DNA of 64,000 bases, from positions 3,922,036 through 3,986,035 of the forward strand of contig CP060501.1 in assembly GCA_024760545.1 (NCBI GenBank). The letters are read 5' to 3'. Source of the stretch: Nitrospira sp. GTDB lineage: Bacteria > Nitrospirota > Nitrospiria > Nitrospirales > Nitrospiraceae. The notes under the pieces were generated by a model. That model was not told the DNA's origin and did not search any database. It was given only the letters and a program-made list of their open reading frames with translations. Below, piece after piece: positions 35,648-46,507 of this stretch. How positions within the stretch are numbered: position 1 is the first letter of the stretch; the number at the start of each line of letters is the position of its first letter. Position numbers and translations under genes: made by a program.

Positions 35648-38086
35648 TCAGAGTGTCGCGAGGAACGCTGTCAGCGCATCCTTCTCCTGATCCGAAAGAT
35701 CTTCGCCGAATCGGTGCCCATCGTTTTCGATGACCGCGAGACTGTTGCTGTAGATCTCGCGCAATTCCGCTCCGGCCTCGAGTATCGATCCCGGTTTCGC
35801 GAGCAACTCCGTTCCCTTGTCTTGGATCGTTTTGGCGATCCGTTCGCCTTTTTCTGCTCCATACCGGTCGGCGTACTTGGCTTTCAGTTTGTCGAAATTT
35901 ACCCGTGCCATGACGAGGTCTCCCACCAGCTCCTTGTGACGGAAGTTCCCAATGCGCGCGGCCGGCGTGCCGACCGGAAAGCGAATGGCCGTGTCAATAA
36001 AACGTTCCAGCTTGCCGTCACCCAGCTTCGGGAACAGCCGAATGGTTACGTCGGAATTGAACCCGGTCACTTTTGGAATTCGTTGGGATGGGTTGAGGAG
36101 CTCTTTCATCGACGCTTTGTAGAGCGTGAATCGACCCTCTACGCTGGGATCGAAGACCCAACAGGGCGGCGGGCTGGCCAGCGGCTTCCCATCTTTATCG
36201 ACATATGGCGGGTAGTAGTGTTCGTCCAATGGGCCACCGCAGACTTCAGGGCCCACTGCGTTATCGTGCATGAATGGCGCATAGGCCCATAGGCTGAGCA
36301 AGGATATGTTTCGGTAGTAGCCCCGTCCACCGTCGGAGGGTTCCTTGAGTTGAGGATCACCGGGTTTTGCCCGTAAGGTTTCCGAGGCGTACTCTTCCCA
36401 AACATGGCCTTTCATGTGATTGGAATGGAGGGAGCGAGAACGGTTTGTGCCTACCTCACTCACGGGGATGAGCTTGTCGTTCCCGAGCCAATCGACGCGA
36501 ATGCCTTTGTCCTTTGGATCTGTGGAAACCGTTCGAAAGTCTCGATTCTCGAACGGTCCGCTCTGGCTGGAATGGCACGAAGCGCATTTGCTCGCGAAAA
36601 TCGTGCGGCCCTTCTCGACTGCCCCTTTACCGAATTCCTTATTGAGTTGTTCGACAAGCGCGGCGTTGTTCTTCAACCCACGCGCTTGGTACAGATCGGC
36701 CGGGGCTCCAGTTAGCAAGAACTGAGCGATTTCGCCCAAGCGATCTTCAATCGCCCGGAATTGCGAACAGTCCCGGCGAACCTGTCCGATGTCGAACGGC
36801 GTCTGCCCAAAGCCGCGCATCGTGGGATCGAGTTGGCGCATATCCGTAAGATGGTTGACCCACCCTTCCTCGGAGCAGCTTCCGATGTTGAAGTACACAC
36901 GTTGAATTGCTTCGAGTGTCCCGATACTGTCTTCTCCACCTTTCAAAATATGGTGAACGAACTCTTTCTTTCGGCCCCGCTCCCAGCACTTGCCGTCCTT
37001 GCCCGGCTCGCACCAACAGGTCCGCTCGTCTCCTCCAGCCGGACATTGGTTGGTCTTGCGCCATTTGATGATGTCTTCCTCAAAGGTCGGCCGCTTGGCC
37101 AGATTGATAATTGCGTTCATCGTGCCGGCATTGTTGACCTGATCGTTGGGAATCGCGGAGGTATCGACGGCACCCGGCCTAGAATGTCCGTATATTTGGT
37201 ATTCAATGGTGTTTGGCGCCATTCCCGACCCTAAGATCTGCGCAAATCGGCCGTATTGATTGCCGACCGTACCGGAGAGATTCTCCCATTTCGGATGGGC
37301 GGGATCTTTAGGAGGATGGAGTGGGTCAAAGGCGATGTGGCAGGCTCCGCAGGACATGCCGATGCGATAGGGCGGTTCAATGGAGCCATCGACTAAATGA
37401 CTCTTCGCTGGCGCTTCGCGGTCCTTCCGCGGTGCCACTTTGGCCGTATAGCCGTCCCACGAGTCCAAGTGCCCGCCGTTAATCTTCAGCCATTTCACCT
37501 TGTCGAACTTTGGATTGGGAAATTTTCGCAACCCCAGTGCTCCGGTCGACGTACCGAATTCGAGGTCGCAGGCTGACTGACGCATATCTTTGGGACCGTG
37601 CGGATCATCTTTGGCGAGTGGAACATCCTTCAAATCGCAGGCGGGATCGCGATAGCCAGGCTTCCCGACATGCTTGAGCAATTCGTCATCGCCCGGGCAA
37701 TAGTCAAACCCATAGGTCTCGTCATAACTCTTCGCCGGACACTGAGGATCGCCCGGTGTACAGCAGTCCGGATCGTTGATGAGACCCCACCGATGGAAGC
37801 GTTCCGCGCGCGTGTCGCTGCGCAAGACCCGATACCAGTCAATCATGACGCCGAGCCGTTGCTGATAGACGTAGGTAAAGAAACGCGCATTGCCGGCCGT
37901 GGCGTTGAACCAAATGTCCGCTCCGACTCGCTCGGCCTCCGTCAGATTCTTGCCATATTGGAACGGTGAAGTGATGGGGGTGTTGCTCGCGGCATTTACC
38001 GGTCCATCGTGTAGGGCGAATGAACCGACAAACAAAGCCAGGCCGAGCATGATGGTAAGCACTGCGTGTGTCCGTCGTATGACCAT
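35648..38086 (-). CDS. Large periplasmic diheme cytochrome c (RoxA/MauG-like family possible)
   Basis: 812 residues with a signal peptide (LTIMLGLALFVGSFALHDG, cleavage likely after NAA). Two heme-attachment sites, MSCGACH (246-250) and SKCASCH (501-505), lie 255 residues apart, with a cysteine-rich insert (CWCEPGKDGKCW) and extra Cys-containing loops near 108-150. The size, spacing and C-terminal layout recall RoxA/MauG-type diheme enzymes, which oxidise organic substrates with oxygen or peroxide; this is a tentative fold assignment. It is the first gene of the six-gene cluster, with AGGAGG six bases before the ATG. Confidence 0.82.
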   Translation of the reverse strand: MVIRRTHAVLTIMLGLALFVGSFALHDGPVNAASNTPITSPFQYGKNLTEAERVGADIWFNATAGNARFFTYVYQQRLGVMIDWYRVLRSDTRAERFHRWGLINDPDCCTPGDPQCPAKSYDETYGFDYCPGDDELLKHVGKPGYRDPACDLKDVPLAKDDPHGPKDMRQSACDLEFGTSTGALGLRKFPNPKFDKVKWLKINGGHLDSWDGYTAKVAPRKDREAPAKSHLVDGSIEPPYRIGMSCGACHIAFDPLHPPKDPAHPKWENLSGTVGNQYGRFAQILGSGMAPNTIEYQIYGHSRPGAVDTSAIPNDQVNNAGTMNAIINLAKRPTFEEDIIKWRKTNQCPAGGDERTCWCEPGKDGKCWERGRKKEFVHHILKGGEDSIGTLEAIQRVYFNIGSCSEEGWVNHLTDMRQLDPTMRGFGQTPFDIGQVRRDCSQFRAIEDRLGEIAQFLLTGAPADLYQARGLKNNAALVEQLNKEFGKGAVEKGRTIFASKCASCHSSQSGPFENRDFRTVSTDPKDKGIRVDWLGNDKLIPVSEVGTNRSRSLHSNHMKGHVWEEYASETLRAKPGDPQLKEPSDGGRGYYRNISLLSLWAYAPFMHDNAVGPEVCGGPLDEHYYPPYVDKDGKPLASPPPCWVFDPSVEGRFTLYKASMKELLNPSQRIPKVTGFNSDVTIRLFPKLGDGKLERFIDTAIRFPVGTPAARIGNFRHKELVGDLVMARVNFDKLKAKYADRYGAEKGERIAKTIQDKGTELLAKPGSILEAGAELREIYSNSLAVIENDGHRFGEDLSDQEKDALTAFLATL

Positions 38087-38948
38087 GTCTTCCTCCTGTC
38101 CTTACGTGCGGATTCCCCAAGGAGCCCGTCGCTCTTGGTGTACTACCTACGTGTGGTCAGCTCGTCGAGAGCTGCCGAAGAGGGTATAAGACCGGTATTC
38201 CTCCTCTCGCGATTCTGGTAATTGTGAGGATTAGTTGTCGTTCGACGGCTCACGGAGGTCTCCTTCCGACAGAAACCGTCCATAGTCAATGAACCTGGAC
38301 GGCAAGATACCTAACGACTGTCCAAAGAGCAAATAGGCAAAGAGCTTGCCGAACCGCGGGCCGGAAATGACCATCCAGATTTGTGGAGATAGTAGAAGGA
38401 GCTCAAGAGTTAAACTCTTAGACGAGTATCGAATCGGATACCGAAGAAGACAGAAAGATACGAGCGAAGAAGATTTTTCGACTTGTCGGGACGGACTCTA
38501 GTAAAAGTAACGAGTCCGTAGGACAGTGGCGCGCATGTTAGGCGGAGCGATCTCACGGTATGCAGCTTGAGAAGAATCTTCTCTCGGAGCGTACGCTGTT
38601 GCGACAGTGTGTACATAGTAGGTTGGTTTTGATTATTTTGTGATGATGGAAGAAGAACTCGAAGGTTGTGTATCTCCTCCGACACCGACTGGGGCGAGAG
38701 ATCAGCCGATTTCGCTCATACCATGATGTAGAGTTGCCATATCGTCACGGAGGGAACATACGGAAGTTCAATCGCCCCACCATACAGGCGTGATAAACAA
38801 GATATCCTGAATCTTGCCGCCTCTCGAACTGCAAGCCATTGATCTAGAGGGCTTGTTCCTTGACAGGTGAAAAGCATTCTTGCTAGCTTGGCTAGTTATT
38901 TCTTAAAGTAAGCGTCTGATCATCTCTCCCGACCAGGCTATAGGTTCA
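38087..38948. other. Gene-free intergenic region between divergent operons
   Basis: About 860 bases between the heme cluster (minus) and glyQ (plus), locally richer in A and T than its surroundings. A 91-codon minus-strand frame at 38410-38685 shows no ribosome binding site or family pattern. Short inverted repeats (AAGAGT/ACTCTT near 38404-38418) occur. It should contain the promoters of both operons. No tRNA fold was recognised. Confidence 0.5.
38860..38889 (+). promoter_or_regulatory. Possible promoter for glyQ
   Basis: TTGACA (38860-38865) with a weak TAGCTT (38884-38889) after 18 bases, about 60 bases before the glyQ start. The -35 is perfect, the -10 poor. Confidence 0.35.
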
Positions 38949-39842
38949 GTGACTTTCCAAGAACTCATTCTTGCCCTTCATCGATTCTGGGCCGATCAAG
39001 GGTGTGTCATTCATCAACCCTATGACATGGAAATGGGTGCCGGCACCTTTCATCCGGCCACATTTCTGCGATCACTCGGACCGGAACCCTGGCGGTCGGC
39101 CTATGCCCAACCCTGCCGCCGCCCGACCGATGGCCGTTATGGTGAAAACCCGAACCGTCTTCAACACTATTACCAATACCAAGTCGTGCTGAAGCCCTCT
39201 CCGGACAACATTCAAGAGCTGTATCTGGACAGTCTGGCTCGGCTGGGGATCAACCCGAAACACCACGACATCCGCTTCATCCAAGACGATTGGGAATCGC
39301 CGACGCTGGGGGCCTGGGGATTGGGATGGGAAGTGAGACTGGACGGAATGGAGATCACTCAGTTTACGTACTTTCAGGAGATCGGCGGGATAGAACTGAG
39401 CCCGATCACCGGCGAAATCACCTATGGCACGGAACGCATTGCGATGTATCTCCAGGGAGTCGACAACGTCTTTGATCTCGCCTGGACCGACCGTGTCACA
39501 TATCGAGACATCCATCACGAGACCGAAGTACAAGGGTCGCGCTATAACTTCGAGCAGGCGGACGTGGCCATGCTCATGCAAGCGTTCCAGGCGAATGAAG
39601 CGGAGTGCAAACGATTGCTTGCGCAGACCGATCAGCGTCTGACGCTGTCGGCCTACGATTACTGCATCAAATCATCCCACCTGTTCAACCTGCTGGATGC
39701 CCGAGGGGCGATCAGCGTCGCTGAACGGACGGGCTACATCGCTCGGGTGCGGGCTCTCGCCAGGCAGTGCGCCGAGCGCTATCGCGATGAGCGGGCGGCG
39801 ATGGGACATCCGTTGATGAAGGCGCAGGTCACGCATCGATGA
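38949..39842 (+). CDS. glyQ: Glycyl-tRNA synthetase alpha subunit
   Basis: Catalytic subunit of the heterotetrameric glycyl-tRNA synthetase. The 297 residues contain [60 protein letters not shown] and [20 protein letters not shown], all signature segments. It begins with GTG at 38949, with only a weak ribosome binding site. Its stop overlaps the glyS start (ATGA). Confidence 0.97.
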   Translation: MTFQELILALHRFWADQGCVIHQPYDMEMGAGTFHPATFLRSLGPEPWRSAYAQPCRRPTDGRYGENPNRLQHYYQYQVVLKPSPDNIQELYLDSLARLGINPKHHDIRFIQDDWESPTLGAWGLGWEVRLDGMEITQFTYFQEIGGIELSPITGEITYGTERIAMYLQGVDNVFDLAWTDRVTYRDIHHETEVQGSRYNFEQADVAMLMQAFQANEAECKRLLAQTDQRLTLSAYDYCIKSSHLFNLLDARGAISVAERTGYIARVRALARQCAERYRDERAAMGHPLMKAQVTHR

Positions 39843-42010
39843 GCCGCACACTGGTCAAGAAACGGCAACAACGGACGCTGCCGGCCAAGGTTCACGCCGA
39901 GTTATTGTTCGAGATCGGCACTGAGGAGCTGCCGTTCGAATTTATCGTTCCAGCCGTGGCATCTCTTCGAGAAAGTGCCGACCGTCTCTTGCGGGACGCG
40001 CGATTGACCTTCGAATCGATCAACACCTATGCGACACCTCGACGGCTGGTCTTGACTGTCGATCGCTTGGCCACCCATCAAATAGCCGTCGTCAAGGAAA
40101 CAATGGGGCCGTCGAGAATGGTGGCGTTCGACCAAGCCGGCCAGCCCACGAAGGCGGCGATGGGGTTTGCTGCGGGCCAGGGTGTTCCAGTCGAGAGCTT
40201 GGAGATTCGTGAAACGCCGAAAGGCGAGTATCTTTTCGCGGTCAAGCGTGACGCGGGGCGATCGACTGCGGCGCTTCTTCCTGAATTGCTGCCACAACTG
40301 ATCGAAAAAATGTCGTTTCCGAAAGCCATGAAATGGAACGAAACGGGTCTACGGTTCGCGAGGCCCGTGCGATGGATCGTTGCCTTGTTTGGAGGGAAGG
40401 TGGTGCCGGTGCAGGTGGCCGGCATCAAAGCCGGCAATCGGACATACGGGCATCGCGTGATGGGCAACGGAAAGCCCATTACTGTGAAGGATTTCACGAC
40501 CTACACCCAGGGGCTTGAGCGGCAGGGAGTGATCATAGATCCCGACCGCCGTCGCACAACGATTCGCGAGCAAATCGACCGTCTGTGCGCCAAAGCCGGT
40601 GTTGGGTTGAATGCCGATGACACCCTGCTTGATCAGGCGGTGTATACGACCGAATGGCCCTGTGCCGTCCTGGGCAACTTCAAACCGGAGTATTTGGCAG
40701 TTCCCCAAGAGGTCTTGATGACGTCGATGAAAGAACATCAAGGATTCTTCTCGGTCAGGGACAAGAAGTCCGGTAAGCTGGCGCCGCATTTCATCGCCGT
40801 CGTCAACAATGAGCTTAAGAATATGTCGCTGATTCGGACGGGAAACGAGCGAGTATTGGCGGCTCGCTTGGCGGACGCGAAGTTTTTCTTCGATGAAGAC
40901 CGGAAAGTGAAGCTGGAGGAACGGGGGAAAAAACTCACCGGCGTCACGTTCCATCAGAAACTCGGTACGATGGCCCAGAAGCAGGAGCGAATCAGAAAAC
41001 TGGCTGTCTTGATCGCCGCTCACCTGGATCCTGGACAGGATGCGTTACGGCAAGTTTGTGATCGGGCGGCGGCTTTGTCCAAAGCCGATCTGCTGGCGGG
41101 GATTGTGGGTGAGTTCCCTGAACTGCAAGGCATCATGGGGGGCGAGTACGCCCTGCATGATGGAGAATCGACTGCGGTGGCCCAGGCCATTCGGGAGCAA
41201 TATCTGCCCAAGGCGATCGAAGGAGAATTGCCCAAAACGTTGGCAGGGCAGATTCTTTCCCTGGCAGATCGGCTGGATTCTATCGCCGCATTTTTCCATG
41301 TGGGTATTGTCCCGACGGGATCGGAAGATCCCTTTGCATTGCGCCGTCACGCCACCGCGATCGTGAGGATCGTGCTTGAGGGGAACCTTCGAATCAATCT
41401 CCGAACATGTATCGATCATGCCATGGATATTGTGGCAAAGGACGGATTCAAAGGCGCTCCGGGATCGGAACGGGAAGCACGCCTGCGCATCACAGAGTTT
41501 ATCTTTGAGCGGGTTCGCCACTACGGTCGGATCGTGTATGCCTTGCGCGATGACGTCATCGAGTCGGTTTTGAAGCCGGCGCATGACAACGCGATTGACC
41601 TCGTCGATCTCGTCCAGAAGATGAAGGCGCTTGAAGCCGTGACGAAAAAGCCAGAGTTCGATCCCTTGATCGTGGGCTTCAAGCGAGCCCATCGACTGGT
41701 GGAAAAAGAACAGTGGGAACAAGGGCCGGTCGAGGAGGCCAGGTTTCAGCATCCATCGGAATCGGCGCTTCACAAGGCGGTTGGGAAAGAACGAGATAAG
41801 ATAGCCTCGGCCCTGGTGGTCGGTGAGTACAGCAAGGCGCTGGATTCCTTGGTAGGGCTCAAGCCCGGGATTGACGCCTTTTTCGAGGCTGTGATGGTGA
41901 ATGCCGAGGACAAGGCCGTTCGCAGCAACCGGTTGTCGTTGCTCAAAGAGGTCGATGGGCTGTTCATGTCATTCGCGGACTTTTCCCAGATTGTGGTACA
42001 AGGACGGTAG
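39839..42010 (+). CDS. glyS: Glycyl-tRNA synthetase beta subunit
   Basis: tRNA-binding subunit pairing with GlyQ. The 723 residues start with a short basic leader before [20 protein letters not shown], then contain [34 protein letters not shown], the HD-like stretch and a C-terminal DALR-type anticodon domain ([20 protein letters not shown]). Length fits the family (about 690-720). Confidence 0.97.
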   Translation: MSRTLVKKRQQRTLPAKVHAELLFEIGTEELPFEFIVPAVASLRESADRLLRDARLTFESINTYATPRRLVLTVDRLATHQIAVVKETMGPSRMVAFDQAGQPTKAAMGFAAGQGVPVESLEIRETPKGEYLFAVKRDAGRSTAALLPELLPQLIEKMSFPKAMKWNETGLRFARPVRWIVALFGGKVVPVQVAGIKAGNRTYGHRVMGNGKPITVKDFTTYTQGLERQGVIIDPDRRRTTIREQIDRLCAKAGVGLNADDTLLDQAVYTTEWPCAVLGNFKPEYLAVPQEVLMTSMKEHQGFFSVRDKKSGKLAPHFIAVVNNELKNMSLIRTGNERVLAARLADAKFFFDEDRKVKLEERGKKLTGVTFHQKLGTMAQKQERIRKLAVLIAAHLDPGQDALRQVCDRAAALSKADLLAGIVGEFPELQGIMGGEYALHDGESTAVAQAIREQYLPKAIEGELPKTLAGQILSLADRLDSIAAFFHVGIVPTGSEDPFALRRHATAIVRIVLEGNLRINLRTCIDHAMDIVAKDGFKGAPGSEREARLRITEFIFERVRHYGRIVYALRDDVIESVLKPAHDNAIDLVDLVQKMKALEAVTKKPEFDPLIVGFKRAHRLVEKEQWEQGPVEEARFQHPSESALHKAVGKERDKIASALVVGEYSKALDSLVGLKPGIDAFFEAVMVNAEDKAVRSNRLSLLKEVDGLFMSFADFSQIVVQGR

Positions 42011-42072
42011 GTCAAATCGGACCAAGAGACAGGCATCCGGCCGGCGAGGTGTAAGGCAAGACTGGAGGTGCC

Positions 42073-42564
42073 ATGGATCAGCCGATGACGGACAGCCGCC
42101 GTCGGGCGGACAAGGTCCGGCGATTTTCCCTGGCAGTCTCGCTGGCCTTGATGGTGCTCTGCAATGCGATCCTTCTCGCCGGGCTCAGACTCAGCGGTAT
42201 CAACTTGGATGACTTGGTGAAGACGCCCGATCTGTTCAATGCCAAACAGGATGTGTGTCTTCGGCTGACGTGGCAGTCATTGCCCGGCGCGAGTGAGCCT
42301 GTTCAGCTCTGTTCGGAATGGCTCAATCTCGCCGATCCTAGTGGAAAGACCCATTATCTTCAGTCTGACACAAAGCTCAAAAAGGGGTCGGATGGTCAAT
42401 ACCATGTCGATGAAGGTATTCAAGCGGATTACCGGTTATTGATGCTGATGCTGTTTGTCATCGTCATTATCGTCGGTGGCGTCAGGGCGAAGTGGTTCCT
42501 CGTGAACCGGTATCGGCTCCGTCTGGAATCAACCGATAGTCGGGGCGCGTCGCCCGCTCATTGA
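42073..42564 (+). CDS. Membrane protein of unknown function between glyS and ppdK
   Basis: 163 residues with membrane helices at about 18-40 (FSLAVSLALMVLCNAILLAG) and 120-142 (LLMLMLFVIVIIVGGVRAKW) around an outer domain with two cysteines (QDVCLRLTW, VQLCSEWLNL). GGAGG precedes the first ATG; the ATG at 42085 is an alternative. No family recognised. Confidence 0.7.
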   Translation: MDQPMTDSRRRADKVRRFSLAVSLALMVLCNAILLAGLRLSGINLDDLVKTPDLFNAKQDVCLRLTWQSLPGASEPVQLCSEWLNLADPSGKTHYLQSDTKLKKGSDGQYHVDEGIQADYRLLMLMLFVIVIIVGGVRAKWFLVNRYRLRLESTDSRGASPAH

Positions 42565-42593
42565 TACGCATTCTTCCTGGAAGGAGAAGTCAC

Positions 42594-45392
42594 GTGGCAA
42601 AGAAATACGTCTACTATTTCGGCGATGGCAAAGCCGAGGGCACCTCGAACATGAAGGAGTTGCTCGGTGGAAAAGGCGCAGGGCTGGCCGAGATGACCAA
42701 TTTGGGTATCTCAGTCCCGCCGGGGTTTACGATTTCTACCGAAGCCTGCGTCGAGTATTACAGGATCGGCAAGCAATACCCTCAGGGAATGTGGGATGCC
42801 ACGTTGAAGGCGCTCAAACGTGTCGAACGATCGATGGGCATGGGATTCGGGAATCCTGAACGGCCGTTGCTGGTCTCAGTTCGATCCGGGGCGCGAGCCT
42901 CGATGCCGGGCATGATGGACACCGTGCTGAACGTCGGCCTGACGACGAAGACCGTGGAAGGGTTGGCGGCAAAAACGCGGAACGATCGGTTCGCCCAGGA
43001 CAGCTATCGGAGATTCGTGTCGATGTTCGGCAGTATCGTGATGGGCGTGCCTCGCGAACATTTCGAAGCCATCCTCAAACACAAGAAAGCCGAAGTCGGG
43101 GTCGCGCACGAGACGCATTTGGATGCCAGGCATCTCCGCGAATTGGTTGCAAGTTTCAAAGCCCTCATCAAGGAAGAAACGAAAAAAGATTTTCCGGATG
43201 AGCCGCTCGAGCAACTGGAGCTGGCGATCAACGCCGTCTTTTCGTCCTGGTTCGGCGCGCGCGCCATTACCTACCGCCGGTTGTACGGCATTCCCGATTC
43301 CTGGGGAACCGCAGTGAACGTCGTGGCGATGGTCTTCGGGAATATGGGGGAGACAAGCGGCACGGGGGTGGCCTTTACGCGGAGCCCGAGTTCCGGCGAT
43401 CGGGCCTTCTTCGGTGAATGTCTGATGAATGCGCAAGGCGAGGATGTCGTCGCGGGGATTCGAACCCCTCTTCCGGTGAGTGCCCTCGCGAAGAATGTCC
43501 CTGATGCTTACAAGGACCTCGAACATACGTATAAGAAGCTCGAAAAGCACTACCGGGATATGCTTGACCTCGAATTTACCATCCAAGAGGGCAAGCTCTA
43601 TATGCTGCAAACTCGTGTCGGCAAGCGGACGGGGATTGCGGCGGTGAAGATCGCTGTGGATATGGTGAAAGAAGGGGTCATTTCCAAGCAGGAAGCGGTG
43701 CAGCGTATCGGGGCCGATCAACTCGCGCAGTATCTCTATCCGATTTTCGACTCCAAAGAAGAATCGAAATCGAACCCGCTGGGGAAGGGGTTGCCGGCCG
43801 GACCGGGCGCAGCTGCGGGGAAGATTGCGCTGACCCCTGATCGCGCGGTTGAACTGAGAGCGGCGGGCAATCGCGTCGTACTCGTCAGGCAGGAGACCAG
43901 CCCGGATGATATTCACGGCATGAATGCGGCGGCCGGTTTCTTGACGGCGCGCGGCGGGATGACGTCTCATGCCGCTGTGGTCGCTCGGCAGATGGGCAAG
44001 GTCTGTGTCGCAGGGTGTGACGCGGTCGAGGTGTTGGACAGCCAAACGGTGAAGATCGGCGCCAAGACGTTCAGGGAGGGAGATTATCTCTCGATCAACG
44101 GATCGACCGGCAATGTGTATGAGGGCGATATCCCGGTCGTCGAATCAGAAATCATTCAAGTCATTCAGGGGAAGCTCGATCCAAAAAAGTCCGACAAATA
44201 TCAACGGTTCGCGACGATTCTGTCCTGGGCCGACGGTTTCCGCAGGCTTCGCGTCCGTGCGAACGCCGACGTGCCGGACCAGGCGAAGATTGCCAGAGGG
44301 TTCGGCGCGGAGGGCATCGGCTTGTGCCGGACCGAACACATGTTCTTCGCCGAGGATCGCATTCTGATCATGCAGAAGATGATCCTGGCCCGAACGAAAG
44401 AAGAGCGTGAAAAATACCTGGATCAGCTGCTGCCTCTGCAGAAGCAAGATTTCGTCGGACTCTACCGAGAGATGAAGGGCTATCCCGTGACGATTCGCTT
44501 GCTCGATCCGCCGCTCCATGAGTTTTTGCCCAAGCGGGAAGAGCTGATGGTCGAGATCGCCCAGCTGGAATTGACGGGAAATGACGGGGCCAAGCTGGAA
44601 GAACAGCGTCGGCTTCTGGCCCGAGTCGAGGAACTGCACGAGTTTAATCCGATGCTCGGTCTTCGCGGATGCCGGTTGGGGATCACCATGCCGGAGATCA
44701 CGCGCATGCAAGCCAGAGCGATCATGGAGGCCGCCTGCGAGCTGGCGAAAGAAGGCGTGAAGATCGTCCCCGAGATCATGATTCCGCTCGTGGGCATGGT
44801 CTCGGAGATGAAGTCGCAGAAAGATCTGATCCGTGAAGTGGCTCAAGAAACGACGAAGCGCTACGATGTGAAACTGTCGTACCTGATCGGGACGATGATC
44901 GAATTGCCCCGTGCAGCCGTCACCGCCGAACACATCGCCAAAGAAGCCGAATTCTTTTCGTTCGGGACGAACGATCTGACGCAAACCACGTTTGGCTTTT
45001 CGCGCGATGATGCGGCGAAATTCATCGACCATTATCGAACCATCAATATTATGGAATCGGATCCGTTCGCCGTGTTGGACCGGGAGGGGGTTGGATCGCT
45101 GATGCGCCAGGCCATCGCCGGAGGCCGGCAAACCAGGCCCGATATCAAATTGGGCATATGTGGCGAGCACGGAGGCGATCCGAGTTCTGTGGAGTTCTGC
45201 CATGAACTGGGCTTGGATTACGTGAGCTGTTCGCCGTATCGAGTGGCGATCGCCAGATTGGCCGCTGCGCATGCCGCTCTGGCGGAAGCAGATGCCAAGA
45301 AGTCCGCTCAACCCGCTACGTCGTCACGAGTGCGGTCGACTAGGACACGACCAAGTCGCCGTCGATCCCGCGTGGCCCGCAAGGCACGGTGA
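42594..45392 (+). CDS. ppdK: Pyruvate, phosphate dikinase
   Basis: Interconverts pyruvate, ATP and phosphate with phosphoenolpyruvate, AMP and pyrophosphate. The 932 residues show the ATP-grasp N-domain (KELLGGKGAGLAEMTNLGIS, SVRSGARASMPGMMDTVLNV), the swivelling phosphohistidine domain with the catalytic His in ARGGMTSHAAVVARQMGK (about 456) and the PEP-binding barrel (GIGLCRTEHMFF, SFGTNDLTQTTFGFSRDDAA, GICGEHGGDPSSVEFCHELG). The start is GTG 42594 after AAGGAGAAG. A basic tail of about 35 residues follows the barrel. Fits gluconeogenesis from an rTCA or acetyl-CoA route. Confidence 0.97.
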   Translation: MAKKYVYYFGDGKAEGTSNMKELLGGKGAGLAEMTNLGISVPPGFTISTEACVEYYRIGKQYPQGMWDATLKALKRVERSMGMGFGNPERPLLVSVRSGARASMPGMMDTVLNVGLTTKTVEGLAAKTRNDRFAQDSYRRFVSMFGSIVMGVPREHFEAILKHKKAEVGVAHETHLDARHLRELVASFKALIKEETKKDFPDEPLEQLELAINAVFSSWFGARAITYRRLYGIPDSWGTAVNVVAMVFGNMGETSGTGVAFTRSPSSGDRAFFGECLMNAQGEDVVAGIRTPLPVSALAKNVPDAYKDLEHTYKKLEKHYRDMLDLEFTIQEGKLYMLQTRVGKRTGIAAVKIAVDMVKEGVISKQEAVQRIGADQLAQYLYPIFDSKEESKSNPLGKGLPAGPGAAAGKIALTPDRAVELRAAGNRVVLVRQETSPDDIHGMNAAAGFLTARGGMTSHAAVVARQMGKVCVAGCDAVEVLDSQTVKIGAKTFREGDYLSINGSTGNVYEGDIPVVESEIIQVIQGKLDPKKSDKYQRFATILSWADGFRRLRVRANADVPDQAKIARGFGAEGIGLCRTEHMFFAEDRILIMQKMILARTKEEREKYLDQLLPLQKQDFVGLYREMKGYPVTIRLLDPPLHEFLPKREELMVEIAQLELTGNDGAKLEEQRRLLARVEELHEFNPMLGLRGCRLGITMPEITRMQARAIMEAACELAKEGVKIVPEIMIPLVGMVSEMKSQKDLIREVAQETTKRYDVKLSYLIGTMIELPRAAVTAEHIAKEAEFFSFGTNDLTQTTFGFSRDDAAKFIDHYRTINIMESDPFAVLDREGVGSLMRQAIAGGRQTRPDIKLGICGEHGGDPSSVEFCHELGLDYVSCSPYRVAIARLAAAHAALAEADAKKSAQPATSSRVRSTRTRPSRRRSRVARKAR

Positions 45393-46507
45393 CCAAGAGC
45401 GATCACGACCTTCGCTATATGACCCTGGCCCTTCGCCTGGCCGCGAAGGGCCGGGGAACGGCAAGCCCAAATCCGATGGTTGGAGCCTTGGTGGTTCGTC
45501 AAGGCCGCATCATCGGACAGGGCTTTCATCTTCGGCCTGGAACCCCCCACGCAGAAATTCTCGCGCTGCGACAAGCAGGGCATCGTGCCCGAGGGGCGAC
45601 GCTCTATGTCACCCTCGAGCCTTGTTGCCACCTGAAAAAACGCACGCCTCCTTGTGTCCCTGAAATCGTCCGGTCCGGGGTCTGCCGCGTGGTCATCGCG
45701 ATGCATGATCCCAATCCCTCGGTGAAAGGAAGAGGGATCAAACAGCTTCGGCAGAGCGGGATCTCCGTCACGATTGGAGTGGCACGGCCGGAAGCGGAAG
45801 AGCTGAACAAAGCCTACGGCCATTTCATGAAGACCGGCCGCCCCTATGTGATACTCAAGGCTGGTATGACCCTTGATGGAAAGCTGGCCACGGCGACAGG
45901 GGAGTCGCGGTGGATGACGGGTGTGCCGTCTCGCAGAGAGGCGCACCAGCTTCGCCGCGATGTCGATGCCGTGTTGGTTGGGGTCGGAACAGTTCTGGCC
46001 GATGATTCTTCGCTGACCGCGAGAACCGGGGCGCAGTTAGAGACGTTGGCGGCACGGCAACCTATCCGGATCGTCGTGGACAGCCTGCTGCGCACTCCGC
46101 TCAAGGCACGGATCCTGACACAACAAGACAGAGCAAAAACCATTATTGCCACAACGGCCGCGGCTCCACGAGTGCGCCGCTCGGCTTTTGAAAAGAAGGG
46201 CATAGAGGTCCTCACCCTTCCCTCCGTGCGGGGCCGTGTGTCGTTGACTGTTCTGCTCAAGCTACTCGGTCGGCGCGGTATGATGTCTGTATTGGTGGAA
46301 GGCGGAGGTGAAGTGAACGCCGCGATGCTGAGAAGTAAGGTCGTCGATCATATTCGTCTCTACATGGCGCCGGTGCTTCTTGGCGGTCAAGATGCCAAAG
46401 GCATCATCGGTGGGAAAAGTCCGGCTCGGCTCGCAGGAACGATCAAGCTGCGTCATATGGTGACACGATCCGTTGGTGATGACATCGTGGTGGAAGGAGA
46501 TCTGTGA
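45389..46507 (+). CDS. ribD: Bifunctional diaminohydroxyphosphoribosylaminopyrimidine deaminase / reductase
   Basis: Deaminates then reduces the riboflavin precursor. The N-terminal deaminase domain has the zinc motif TPHAEILALRQAG and LEPCCHLKKRTPPCVPEIV; the C-terminal reductase has ILKAGMTLDGKLATATGESR and MSVLVEGGGEVNAAMLRSKV. Length (372) is normal. The GTG start overlaps the ppdK stop (GTGA) and its own stop overlaps the next gene. Riboflavin synthase lies about 3.4 kb downstream in the same chain. Confidence 0.96.
   Translation: MTKSDHDLRYMTLALRLAAKGRGTASPNPMVGALVVRQGRIIGQGFHLRPGTPHAEILALRQAGHRARGATLYVTLEPCCHLKKRTPPCVPEIVRSGVCRVVIAMHDPNPSVKGRGIKQLRQSGISVTIGVARPEAEELNKAYGHFMKTGRPYVILKAGMTLDGKLATATGESRWMTGVPSRREAHQLRRDVDAVLVGVGTVLADDSSLTARTGAQLETLAARQPIRIVVDSLLRTPLKARILTQQDRAKTIIATTAAAPRVRRSAFEKKGIEVLTLPSVRGRVSLTVLLKLLGRRGMMSVLVEGGGEVNAAMLRSKVVDHIRLYMAPVLLGGQDAKGIIGGKSPARLAGTIKLRHMVTRSVGDDIVVEGDL

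Noticed and set aside
34727-36292. 521-residue plus-strand frame opposite the heme-cluster lipoproteins
   Set aside because: It is an antisense frame to two genes with signal peptides or heme motifs; its translation has no domain pattern.
38410-38685. 91-residue minus-strand frame in the gap before glyQ
   Set aside because: No ribosome binding site, no hydrophobic or domain pattern, composition typical of intergenic sequence.
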